Of a stretch of 64,000 bases of DNA, positions 44,469-52,331 are shown in pieces. The notes under the pieces were generated by a model, which did no database searches, was not told where the DNA came from, and worked only from the letters and a program-made list of their open reading frames with translations. Position numbers and translations under genes: made by a program. The DNA lies in the NCBI RefSeq assembly GCF_003060865.1, contig NZ_CP028918.1:1972001-2036000 (forward strand). The letters run 5' to 3'. The DNA is from Gemmobacter aquarius (GTDB taxonomy: Bacteria; Pseudomonadota; Alphaproteobacteria; Rhodobacterales; Rhodobacteraceae). Each line of letters begins with the position of its first letter. Position 1 is the first letter of the stretch.

Positions 44469-45827
44469 ATGAGCAAACAGACTGCGCAATTCACCTGCAC
44501 CGCCTGCGGCGAGAAGCATCGCAAATGGGCGGGCAAATGCGATGCCTGCGGCGGCTGGAACACGATCATCGAGGAAGCGCCGCTGTCATCGGGACCGAAA
44601 TCGATGGGCGCCAAGGGGCGCACCATTCCCCTCACCGACCTTGCGACCGAAGAAGCGCCCCCTCCCCGCGCCGGTTCGGGGCTTGAAGAGCTTGACCGCG
44701 TTCTGGGCGGCGGGCTTGTCCCTGCATCGGCCATCCTTGTGGGCGGCGATCCGGGAATCGGGAAATCGACGCTGCTGTTGCAGGCCACCGCAGCCTTTGC
44801 GCGGCGCGGGTTGAAATGCCTTTACATCTCGGGCGAAGAGGCATCGGCACAGGTGCGGATGCGGGCGCAGCGGCTGGGGCTTGCCGATGCACCCGTGCAA
44901 CTGGGCGCGGAAACCTCGCTTCGCGATATCCTGACCACGCTCGATGCCGAACGCCCCGATCTTGCGGTGATCGATTCGATCCAGACCATGTGGCTTGATA
45001 CGGTCGATGCCGCCCCCGGTTCGGTAAGTCAGGTGCGGGCGGCCGCGCATGAGCTGGTAACCTTTGCCAAGCGGCGCGGCGTGGCCGTCATCCTCGTCGG
45101 GCATGTGACCAAGGAAGGCCAGATCGCCGGCCCCCGCGTGGTCGAACACATGGTCGACACCGTGCTTTATTTCGAGGGCGAGCGTGGCCACCAGTTCCGC
45201 ATATTGCGGGCCGTGAAGAACCGCTTCGGCCCCGCCGACGAAATCGGCGTCTTCGAGATGACCGGAAATGGCCTCGCCCAGGTGACGAACCCTTCGGCGC
45301 TGTTCCTTTCGGATCGCGGCACCGCCACGCCCGGATCGGCGGTTTTTGCAGGGATCGAAGGCACCCGCCCGGTGCTGACCGAAATTCAGGCACTGGTCGC
45401 CCCCAGCAACCTCGGCACACCGCGGCGCACTGTGGTGGGGCTCGACTCGGGGCGGCTGTCGACGATTCTGGCCGTGCTCGAAGCGCGCTGCGGCATTCCC
45501 TTTGCGGGGCTGGATGTGTTCCTGAACGTGGCGGGCGGCATGCGCGTCAGCGAGCCTGCCGCCGATCTGGCAGTGGCTGCGGCGCTTTTATCGGCGCGCG
45601 AGGATGTGGCGCTGCCGCCCGACATGGTGCTTTTCGGTGAAATCTCGCTCTCGGGGGCCTTGCGTCCCGTCGGGCAAACCGAAAACAGGTTGAAAGAGGC
45701 GTCGAAACTTGGTTTCTCACAGGCGATTGCGCCGGAGCGGTCAAAACTCGGGGCCGACACGGGCATGAAACTGCGGCAGATGCCGGATTTGACAGCCTTT
45801 GTAGGTGAAATGTTCGGGGCGGGTTAA
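44469..45827 (+). CDS. radA: DNA repair protein RadA
   Basis: RecA-like branch-migration helicase of 452 residues. Zinc finger CTACGEKHRKWAGKCDAC near the N-terminus, Walker A GGDPGIGKST, the RadA-specific KNRFG motif (VKNRFGPADE) and a C-terminal Lon-like domain with LDVFLNVAGGMRVSEPAADLA. It processes recombination intermediates. Its stop is followed 19 bases later by cvpA. Confidence 0.96.
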   Translation: MSKQTAQFTCTACGEKHRKWAGKCDACGGWNTIIEEAPLSSGPKSMGAKGRTIPLTDLATEEAPPPRAGSGLEELDRVLGGGLVPASAILVGGDPGIGKSTLLLQATAAFARRGLKCLYISGEEASAQVRMRAQRLGLADAPVQLGAETSLRDILTTLDAERPDLAVIDSIQTMWLDTVDAAPGSVSQVRAAAHELVTFAKRRGVAVILVGHVTKEGQIAGPRVVEHMVDTVLYFEGERGHQFRILRAVKNRFGPADEIGVFEMTGNGLAQVTNPSALFLSDRGTATPGSAVFAGIEGTRPVLTEIQALVAPSNLGTPRRTVVGLDSGRLSTILAVLEARCGIPFAGLDVFLNVAGGMRVSEPAADLAVAAALLSAREDVALPPDMVLFGEISLSGALRPVGQTENRLKEASKLGFSQAIAPERSKLGADTGMKLRQMPDLTAFVGEMFGAG

Positions 45828-45846
45828 GCCCCTACGGGAGAGTTCG

Positions 45847-46446
45847 ATGGAAGGCTTTACCTTGGTCGATGCGGTCGTGGCGGGTGTGATCATCCTGTCG
45901 GCCATCCTCGCCTATGCCCGCGGGCTGGTGCGCGAGGGCATGGCAATCGTCGGCTGGATCGGGGCCGCGGTTGTGGCCTTTATCTTCGCAGCCTCGGTGC
46001 AGCCCTTGGTCAAGGAATTGCCGATGGTGGGCAAGTTTCTGGCCGACAGTTGCGAGCTTTCCATCGTGGCGGCCTTTGCGCTGGTCTTTGCGGTGGCGTT
46101 GATCGTGGCCTCGCTCTTCACGCCGCTTCTGTCTTCGGCCATCCACCGCACGGTTCTGGGCGGCATCGATCAGGGGCTAGGCTTTCTGTTCGGCGCGGTG
46201 CGCGGCGTGCTTCTGGTAGCGGTCGCCTTCATCGTCTACGATCGCGCGCTGACCTCCGAGGCGATACCGATGGTCGACGATAGCCGTTCGGCCAAGATCT
46301 TTGCCAGCATGCAAGATCAGGTGAATGCCCAGATCCCGACCGACGCGCCGGGCTGGATCGTCGAGCGTTACAATGAATTGACCCAAGTCTGCGTGGGCAC
46401 GGCAACCGAAGCCGAACCTGCCCCCGCAGCCGCCCCCGCCAACTGA
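45847..46446 (+). CDS. cvpA: CvpA-family membrane protein
   Basis: A 199-residue inner-membrane protein with four helices (VVAGVIILSAILAYARG, MAIVGWIGAAVVAFIFA, FALVFAVALIVASLF, VLLVAVAFIVYDRAL), the CvpA pattern. E. coli CvpA is needed for colicin V export and lies next to purF; here too purF is the next rightward gene, though a small opposite-strand gene intervenes. GGGAGAG before ATG 45847 supports the start over 45805. The C-terminus is Ala/Pro-rich. Confidence 0.9.
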   Translation: MEGFTLVDAVVAGVIILSAILAYARGLVREGMAIVGWIGAAVVAFIFAASVQPLVKELPMVGKFLADSCELSIVAAFALVFAVALIVASLFTPLLSSAIHRTVLGGIDQGLGFLFGAVRGVLLVAVAFIVYDRALTSEAIPMVDDSRSAKIFASMQDQVNAQIPTDAPGWIVERYNELTQVCVGTATEAEPAPAAAPAN

Positions 46447-46450
46447 CGCA

Positions 46451-46873
46451 TCAGAATCGCCAAAGCGCGGCAAGCTGCAGCATGGCTTGCAGCCGTTCGG
46501 CTTTGGTGCCCGGATTGCCCCACGCCTCGCCCTCACCGCCTGCGTGACCATTGTCTGCAGCGTCGGTCTGGTTTGTGTCGAAAGGCCAGTTCTGGCCTGT
46601 AACGAAAGCACTGTCCTGCGCTGATGGCGCAAGCGCACCTTCGGCGGGACGCGCTGTGATCGGAGCAAAGGCAAAACGGGCCGACAGATCATCGGCCAAT
46701 GCGGCGGGGGCCAGTGCGGCGGGGGCCAGTGCGGCGGGGGCCAGTGCGGCGGGGGCCAGTGCGGCGGGGGCCAGTGCGGCGGGGGCCAGTGCGGCGGGGG
46801 CCAGTGCGGCGGGGGCAAGCAGACAGACAAGAACGGCAGCGGCAGAAGAAAACCGCGCAAGACATGCGGACAT
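46451..46873 (-). CDS. Small exported protein with APAAL repeats in its signal region
   Basis: A 140-residue protein not assignable to a family. It begins with a signal peptide (SSAAAVLVCLL), followed by eight perfect APAAL pentapeptides and then ADDLSARF. Each repeat carries an A-x-A-like site, so signal peptidase could cut after any of them, most likely after the last. The mature part (about 65-140) is polar, with GQNWPFDTNQTDAADNGHAGGEGEAWGN and a helical tail ERLQAMLQLAALWRF. GAAGG six bases before the ATG supports translation. It lies on the opposite strand between cvpA and purF. Confidence 0.72.
   Translation of the reverse strand: MSACLARFSSAAAVLVCLLAPAALAPAALAPAALAPAALAPAALAPAALAPAALAPAALADDLSARFAFAPITARPAEGALAPSAQDSAFVTGQNWPFDTNQTDAADNGHAGGEGEAWGNPGTKAERLQAMLQLAALWRF
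46701..46820. repeat. 15-bp coding tandem repeat (APAAL x8)
   Basis: Eight consecutive copies of a 15-bp unit reading GCGGCGGGGGCCAGT on the plus strand; the last copy ends CAAGC. Near-perfect identity indicates recent expansion. All units keep frame in the leftward gene at 46451-46873. Confidence 0.92.
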
Positions 46874-47072
46874 GACAGACCTTCAAGGGTGGTGGCAACG
46901 GCGGGGGCAGACCCGTGCATTGCGCTTTGCAACTTCTGCGCCACCTTGTGTTGTGCGGCCTTGCACGCTTCCTTCGCAAGTCGGCCCTGCCGCGCTGCGG
47001 CAACGGGGGGGTGACAGGGGCGTGACAAAGTCTTACATGGAGGCCATGCCTTTTCTCGGATTCGGAGGCCAC

Positions 47073-48536
47073 ATGCGCCCCTTCCTCTCGCACCCATTTG
47101 ACGACGACAAGCTCAAGGAGGAGTGTGGCGTTTTCGGCGTGGTCGGCGTTTCAGATGCCGCAAACTTTGTCGCGCTCGGGTTGCACGCCTTGCAGCATCG
47201 CGGACAGGAAGCGGGCGGCATCGTCGCGTATGACCCGGATCAAGGCTTCAACTCGGCCCGCCGCTTCGGCTATGTGCGCGACAACTTCACCAAGCCCGAT
47301 GTGATGGATACGCTGCCGGGCCAGCTTGCCATCGGCCATGTGCGCTATTCCACCGCCGGATCAAAGGGGTCGACCGCGATCCGCGACGTGCAGCCTTTCT
47401 TCGGTGAATTTTCCATGGGCGGGGCGGCCATCGCCCATAACGGCAACCTGACCAATGCCGCAGCCCTGCGTCGCGAGCTGATCGAACGCGGCTCGATCTT
47501 CCAGTCCTCGTCCGACAGCGAATGCATCATCCACCTGATGGCGCGGTCGATCCAGAAAAACATCCCCGAACGCATCAAAGACGCGCTGCGCCGTGTCGAA
47601 GGTGCGTTCTCGGTCGTCGCCATGACCCGGACCAAGCTGATCGGCGTGCGCGACCCCTTGGGCGTGCGCCCGCTGGTGCTGGGCCGCGTGGGCGATTCAG
47701 GCTGGGCGCTGTCGTCCGAAACCTGCGGGCTCGACATCATCGGGGCCGAGTTCATCCGCGAGATCGACCCCGGCGAGATGGTGGTGATCGAAGGCAACAA
47801 GGTGGAAAGCTTCCGCCCCTTCGCCCCCGCCAAATCGCGCTTCTGCATCTTCGAACACGTCTATTTCAGCCGCCCCGACAGCATCCTCGGCGGCCGCTCG
47901 GTCTATGAAACCCGCCGCCAGATCGGTGTCGAACTGGCCCGCGAAGCCCCGGTCGACGCCGACCTCGTCTGCCCCGTCCCCGACAGCGGCACGCCTGCGG
48001 CCATCGGCTATTCGCAGGAATCGGGCATTCCCTATGCCATGGGCATCATCCGCAACCAGTACATGGGCCGGACCTTCATCGAACCGACCGAACAAATCCG
48101 CAACATGGGCGTGCGGCTCAAGCTGAACGTCAACCGCGCGCTGATCAAGGGCAAGCGGGTGATCCTGGTCGACGACTCGGTCGTGCGCGGCACCACCAGC
48201 CGCAAGATCAAGGACATGATCCTCGACGCGGGTGCCGCCGAGGTGCACTTCCGCATCGCCTCGCCCCCCACCGCATGGCCCTGCTTTTACGGCGTCGACA
48301 CGCCCGAACGCTCCAAACTCCTCGCCGCCACCATGTCCGAAGATGAAATGCGCGACTGGATCGGCGTCGACAGCCTGAAATTCATCTCGCTCGACGGGCT
48401 GTACCGCGCCGCAGGCGAAGCGCAAGGGCGCGATGCCGCGAACCCGCGCTATTGCGATGCCTGCTTCTCGGGCGAATATCCCATCGCGCCTTCGGACAAG
48501 ATCGAGGAAGGCTTCGAGATGAAGGCCGCCCAATAA
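47073..48536 (+). CDS. purF: Amidophosphoribosyltransferase
   Basis: First committed enzyme of purine synthesis, making phosphoribosylamine from PRPP and glutamine. The 487-residue product has the Ntn nucleophile cysteine at position 18 (KEECGVFGV), implying removal of a 17-residue propeptide as in the B. subtilis-type enzyme. The PRPP loop is VILVDDSVVRGTT, and the late cysteines (CDACFSGEYP) fit the Fe-S-containing subgroup. GGAGG precedes ATG 47073; an ATG at 47046 is possible. Two SDR genes follow. Confidence 0.96.
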   Translation: MRPFLSHPFDDDKLKEECGVFGVVGVSDAANFVALGLHALQHRGQEAGGIVAYDPDQGFNSARRFGYVRDNFTKPDVMDTLPGQLAIGHVRYSTAGSKGSTAIRDVQPFFGEFSMGGAAIAHNGNLTNAAALRRELIERGSIFQSSSDSECIIHLMARSIQKNIPERIKDALRRVEGAFSVVAMTRTKLIGVRDPLGVRPLVLGRVGDSGWALSSETCGLDIIGAEFIREIDPGEMVVIEGNKVESFRPFAPAKSRFCIFEHVYFSRPDSILGGRSVYETRRQIGVELAREAPVDADLVCPVPDSGTPAAIGYSQESGIPYAMGIIRNQYMGRTFIEPTEQIRNMGVRLKLNVNRALIKGKRVILVDDSVVRGTTSRKIKDMILDAGAAEVHFRIASPPTAWPCFYGVDTPERSKLLAATMSEDEMRDWIGVDSLKFISLDGLYRAAGEAQGRDAANPRYCDACFSGEYPIAPSDKIEEGFEMKAAQ

Positions 48537-48554
48537 CCCCTGTCACGCTTTCAC

Positions 48555-48640
48555 GCTCGCTCAAATATCCTCGGGGGAGGTCTTCGGCAAAGCCGATGAC
48601 CGTGGGGGGCGGAAAGCCCCCCTCGCCTTGTCGGTCTTGA
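48555..48640 (+). repeat. AAATATCC/CGGGGG element, copy 7
   Basis: AAATATCCTCGGGGG (48563-48577), followed by GGTCTTCGGCAAAGCCGATGACC, itself a hairpin, and a GGGGGGC...GCCCCCC hairpin (about 48604-48621). It lies between purF and the next SDR gene and is the longest variant of this element in the window. Confidence 0.6.
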
Positions 48641-48711
48641 CAGCACCTTGCAGGAATGGTCCATCCGCCGCGACCAAGCCCCAGAACCGGGACTGACCGA
48701 AAGGAAACCCG

Positions 48712-49383
48712 ATGGCCGAAACCACCGCACGCATCGCACTCGTGACCGGAGCCTCGCGTGGGCTGGGGGCAGCCATGGCCGAGCAACTGGCGCTGCGCGG
48801 CTGGCAGGTGGTGGCTGTGGCCCGCACCGTTGGCGGACTGGAAGAACTGGATGACCGGGTAAAGGCCGCCCGCTTGCCGGGAGCGGGCAACCTGACGCTC
48901 GCCCCGATGGATGTGACGAACGAAGATGCGATGCGGCATCTGTGCCTGTCGATCCACCAGCGCTGGGGCAAACTGGACCTCTGGATCCATTCGGCCGTCC
49001 ATGCAGCCCCCCTGTCGCCTGCAGGCAGTATCGACATCAAGGATTGGGACAAATCCTTTGCCACCAATGCCCGCGCGACCGGATCGCTGATCCCCGTGGT
49101 GGAACCCCTGCTGCGCTTTGCGCCCGCAGGCACCGCGCTGTTCTTCGACGATCCGCGCACGGGGGTGAAATTCTTCGGCTCTTACGGCGCGTCCAAGGCG
49201 GCGCAGATGGCGGTGGTCCGGTCGTGGCAGGCAGAAACCGTCAAAGTCGGCCCGCGCGTGCTGGTCGAAACGCCCGCCCCCATGCCCACCGCCACCCGCG
49301 CCCGTTTCTTTCCCGGAGAGGACCGCTCGGTGCTGACCGATCCGCGGGCCGAGGCGCTGCGTCTGCTCGACGCGATAAACTAA
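48712..49383 (+). CDS. SDR-fold protein with altered catalytic residues
   Basis: A 223-residue short-chain dehydrogenase-like protein. The cofactor loop VTGASRGLGAAM and YGASK (YxxxK) are present. However, NNAG is replaced by HSAV, and the segment that usually holds the catalytic serine reads ALFFDDPRTG, with acidic residues instead. It may therefore bind NAD(P) without normal dehydrogenase chemistry. The stop codon TAA sits inside the palindrome CTAACATGTTAG that precedes the next SDR gene. Confidence 0.78.
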   Translation: MAETTARIALVTGASRGLGAAMAEQLALRGWQVVAVARTVGGLEELDDRVKAARLPGAGNLTLAPMDVTNEDAMRHLCLSIHQRWGKLDLWIHSAVHAAPLSPAGSIDIKDWDKSFATNARATGSLIPVVEPLLRFAPAGTALFFDDPRTGVKFFGSYGASKAAQMAVVRSWQAETVKVGPRVLVETPAPMPTATRARFFPGEDRSVLTDPRAEALRLLDAIN

Positions 49384-49394
49384 CATGTTAGTTT
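49377..49394. promoter_or_regulatory. Palindrome AAACTAACATGTTAGTTT, copy 2
   Basis: Perfect 18-bp palindrome with the same 12-bp core as 40157-40168. It overlaps the stop of the upstream SDR-like gene and lies 63 bp before the SDR gene at 49458. Strong candidate for an operator. Confidence 0.55.
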
Positions 49395-49457
49395 CCGCTT
49401 GCGCCTGACAGCCATTCCCGCTTGAGTGCGTCAAGCACAAATCGGGATGGATCACGC

Positions 49458-50192
49458 ATGCGCCTTCAGGGAAAAACCGCCTTCTGCACCGCCTCGGGCG
49501 CCGGGATCGGGCTTGCCACCGCGCGGGCCTTCGCCGCCGAAGGCGCAAAGGTGATCGCGACCGACCTGAGCCATACCGCCGTCGAAGCCCTCAAGGCCGA
49601 AGGGATCGAGGCCTACAGGCTCGACGTCACCGATGGCGCGGCAATCACTGCCATCGCTGCTCAGGTCGGCGCGGTGGACATCCTGTTCAACTGTGCAGGC
49701 TATGTGCATGCCGGAACCATTCTGGACTGCGACGAGGATGCTTTCGATTTCTCGGTCGAACTGAATGTCAAATCGCTCTACCGAATGACCCGCGCCTTCC
49801 TGCCCGCCATGCTGGAAAACGGCGGCGGCAGCATCGTCAACATCGCCTCGGTCGCCTCTAGCATCATCGCGGCCCCGAACCGCTTCGTCTATGGCGCGAC
49901 CAAAGCCGCCGTGATCGGCATCACCAAGTCGGTCGCGGCCGATTACGTGACACGCGGTATCCGCTGCAACGCGATCTGCCCGGCCACGGTCGAATCCCCC
50001 TCGCTCGAGGCGCGGATGCGGGCACAGGGCGATTACGAGACCGCCCGCGCCGCATTCATCGCCCGCCAACCGATGGGCCGCATCGGCAAGCCCGAAGAAA
50101 TCGCCGCCCTCGCCGTCTACCTCGGCTCGGACGAAAGCGCGTTCATGTCAGGCCAAGCGATAAGCATCGACGGCGGCTGGACCAACGTCTGA
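49458..50192 (+). CDS. SDR oxidoreductase, DHRS6/BDH2-like
   Basis: A 244-residue short-chain dehydrogenase strikingly like the DHRS6/BDH2 group: TASGAGIGLATARAFAAEGAKV, FNCAGYVHAGTILDCDEDAFDFSV, SIVNIASVASS, YGATKAAVIGITKSVAADYVTRGIRCN, ending ISIDGGW. This group includes cytosolic 3-hydroxybutyrate dehydrogenase type 2 and 4-oxo-L-proline reductase; bacterial members also reduce sugar-acid or hydroxy-acid substrates. The ATG at 49458 fits homologues; the frame begins at 49422. A palindromic operator candidate lies upstream and hairpin array C begins at its stop codon. Confidence 0.88.
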   Translation: MRLQGKTAFCTASGAGIGLATARAFAAEGAKVIATDLSHTAVEALKAEGIEAYRLDVTDGAAITAIAAQVGAVDILFNCAGYVHAGTILDCDEDAFDFSVELNVKSLYRMTRAFLPAMLENGGGSIVNIASVASSIIAAPNRFVYGATKAAVIGITKSVAADYVTRGIRCNAICPATVESPSLEARMRAQGDYETARAAFIARQPMGRIGKPEEIAALAVYLGSDESAFMSGQAISIDGGWTNV

Positions 50193-50290
50193 GAATTTTC
50201 TGCGAAAATTCTCCCTGATCTGATTTTCGACGAAAATCAGCGATTTTTCGCAGAAAAATCGGAATAGAAAATTCTTCGCAGAAGAATTTT
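50191..50290. repeat. Tandem hairpin array C (four hairpins)
   Basis: Four perfect hairpins fill the 101 bp between two convergent genes. 50191-50200/50204-50213, loop TGC; 50220-50229/50231-50240, one-base centre A; 50241-50249/50253-50261, loop GCA; 50268-50277/50281-50290, loop GCA. Stems end in TTTC/GAAA next to the loop (CTTC/GAAG in the last) but differ outside. The first overlaps the SDR stop; the last ends three bases before the leftward PLP-enzyme stop. Confidence 0.85.
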
Positions 50291-50293
50291 GCG

Positions 50294-51403
50294 CTAACCG
50301 TCCAACGCCTGCGCCATGGCGTCCCAAAGCGCCTCGACAGGCTCCAGCCCGATCGACAGGCGCAAGAACCCTTCGGGCACCGCGTCGCCCCAGCGCGCGC
50401 GGCGTTCGCCCGCGCTGTGCGTCGACCCGAACGAAGTGGAGCGCGCGATGAACGGGCAATCGGCAAGGAATTTTTCCGCCGCCTCGGCGCTTTCCAGCGT
50501 CATGCCGATCAGAAAGCCGAAACCGGACGCCTGCCGCGCCATGGTGGCGTGCGACGCATCACCCGCCAACCCCGGATAGCGCAGGCCCTGCACACGCGGA
50601 TGCGCGGCCAATCGCGATGCGATCACGCCTGCACTGGCGCACATCCGCTCCATCCGCACTTCCAGCGTTTCCAGACCGCGATGCACAAGCCACGCCTCGA
50701 ACGCCCCCGGCACCGCGCCCGAAAGCTTGCGCCAATCCTTCACGCGCTGCAAAAGCCCCACGTCCCTCGTAGCGACATGGCCGAAAAGAACGTCGGAATG
50801 GCCCCCCGGCGCCTTGGTATCCGCAGCCACCACGATATCGGCGCCAAGGTCAAGCGGGCGCTGCAACACCGGCGTCAACGTGGTGTTGTCTACAATAACC
50901 ACAGCGCCTGCCGCATGGGCGCGGGTGGCGATGGCCCGTATATCGCAGACCTCGAGCCCCGGGTTCGACGGCGTTTCGATGTAGACCACACCTGCCCCGG
51001 TGAAATCGGCCGCTTCGGCTTCGGTCGTCGCCACGTAATCCACCGTCACGCCAAAGGGGCGCAGGAAGGCTTCGGCGAACAGGCGGGTCGTGTAATAGCC
51101 ATCGCTTGGCAAGATCACGCGCCTGCCCGCCGTCACCGTCGCGAAAAGCGCCGCCGAGATCGCGGCCATGCCGGACGGGAAGCTGACGCAATGCCCGCCT
51201 TCCAGAATGGCTAGCTGCGCCTCGACCTCTTCCCATGTCGGCATCGACATGCGGCCATAGATGAAACCGCCCACATCCGACCGTGGCAAATGATAGGTCG
51301 CCGCTGACACCAGCGGCGGAGTGATCGGATCACCCTGTTCCAGCCTGTCGCGGCGGTGGTGCAGCAGTTCGGCAAAGCGGCGGTCATCGGTGTTGCGGGT
51401 CAT
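50294..51403 (-). CDS. Cys/Met-metabolism PLP enzyme (cystathionine lyase-like)
   Basis: A 369-residue fold-type I PLP enzyme of the trans-sulfuration family. FPSGMAAISAALFA, the cofactor aspartate in AVVIVDNTTLTPVLQRPLDLGAD and the PLP lysine in AADTKAPGGHSDVLFG are visible, as is the late SFGSTHS...EGFLRLSIGLE. Reaction specificity (beta- or gamma-elimination or replacement) cannot be read. GGAGG before ATG 51403 fixes the start; the frame extends to 51529. It is the last gene of the leftward N-methyl-amine operon and ends at hairpin array C. Confidence 0.87.
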   Translation of the reverse strand: MTRNTDDRRFAELLHHRRDRLEQGDPITPPLVSAATYHLPRSDVGGFIYGRMSMPTWEEVEAQLAILEGGHCVSFPSGMAAISAALFATVTAGRRVILPSDGYYTTRLFAEAFLRPFGVTVDYVATTEAEAADFTGAGVVYIETPSNPGLEVCDIRAIATRAHAAGAVVIVDNTTLTPVLQRPLDLGADIVVAADTKAPGGHSDVLFGHVATRDVGLLQRVKDWRKLSGAVPGAFEAWLVHRGLETLEVRMERMCASAGVIASRLAAHPRVQGLRYPGLAGDASHATMARQASGFGFLIGMTLESAEAAEKFLADCPFIARSTSFGSTHSAGERRARWGDAVPEGFLRLSIGLEPVEALWDAMAQALDG

Positions 51404-51431
51404 GGTGCCTCCTGTCCGCGCCAGACCTACC

Positions 51432-52331
51432 CTATTCCAGCCGCGCAGGGAAACCGTCTGCCCGCAAATCGGTGCCAAGCGCATCTTCCAGCAGCTTGAC
51501 GATCTGCGTCGATTGCGTGCCCCCGCCATAGACCGCCTTGCCCTTCATGAAGGTCTGGTTGGTCATCGCCGCCAGATCGAGCGGCACGCCGAACTCCTTG
51601 CCGAAGCCCATCGCAAAGCCGAGGTCTTTCAGCGCGAGGTCCATCGAGAACGCTATGTCATAGCTGCCGTTCAGGATCAGTTGCCCTTCGGTTTCATGCA
51701 CGAAACTGGTGCCGCTTGACGCAGCAATCGCTTCCCATGCTGTTTTCAGATCAAGCCCGCCGCGCTTGGCCAGCATCAGCGCCTCGCCATCCGCGACCAG
51801 ATGGATAAAGGCCAGCATGTTGGTGATCACCTTTATCACCGCCGCCGACCCCAGCGGCCCCATGTGGAAGATACGGTTGCCTATGGCTTCAAGCGCGGGC
51901 TTGTGCATGGCAAACAGGTCGGCGTCGCCGCCCACCAGCACCGTGATCTCGCCGCGCGCTGCCAGATGCACGCCCCCCGTTACGGGCGCCTCCAACAAAC
52001 GCACCCCGCCAGAGTGCGCCAGCCCCGCCAGCCGCAAAATATCATCGCGCCCCAGCGTGGAGTTCTCGATCCAGGTCGCGCCCGGCTGCATCGCCGTCAT
52101 CAACTGCGCCAGTACCGCTTCCGACACTGCAGGCGATGGCAGACAGGTGAAGACATGATCGGCTTGCGCCGCCACCTCGGCGGGACTGCCCGCCACCGTT
52201 GCCCCCATCGCCCGATGCCTCTCGGCAAGGCTCGCGTCGCGGTCATAGACCACCAGTTCGTGCCCCGCACGGATGAGGCTGGCCGCGAGATGCCCGCCCA
52301 GATTGCCCAGACCGATATAGCCGTATTTCAT
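51432..52331 (-). CDS. 3-hydroxyisobutyrate dehydrogenase-family oxidoreductase
   Basis: A 299-residue beta-hydroxyacid dehydrogenase. N-terminal Rossmann motif GYIGLGNLGGHLA, substrate-binding EAPVTGGVHLA (usually DAPVSGG) and the catalytic lysine in GSAAVIKVITNMLAF. It oxidises a beta-hydroxy acid to a semialdehyde or reduces the reverse with NAD(P). The next enzyme encoded upstream is an aldehyde dehydrogenase, and the genes overlap by four bases, which suggests consecutive steps. Confidence 0.9.
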   Translation of the reverse strand: MKYGYIGLGNLGGHLAASLIRAGHELVVYDRDASLAERHRAMGATVAGSPAEVAAQADHVFTCLPSPAVSEAVLAQLMTAMQPGATWIENSTLGRDDILRLAGLAHSGGVRLLEAPVTGGVHLAARGEITVLVGGDADLFAMHKPALEAIGNRIFHMGPLGSAAVIKVITNMLAFIHLVADGEALMLAKRGGLDLKTAWEAIAASSGTSFVHETEGQLILNGSYDIAFSMDLALKDLGFAMGFGKEFGVPLDLAAMTNQTFMKGKAVYGGGTQSTQIVKLLEDALGTDLRADGFPARLE

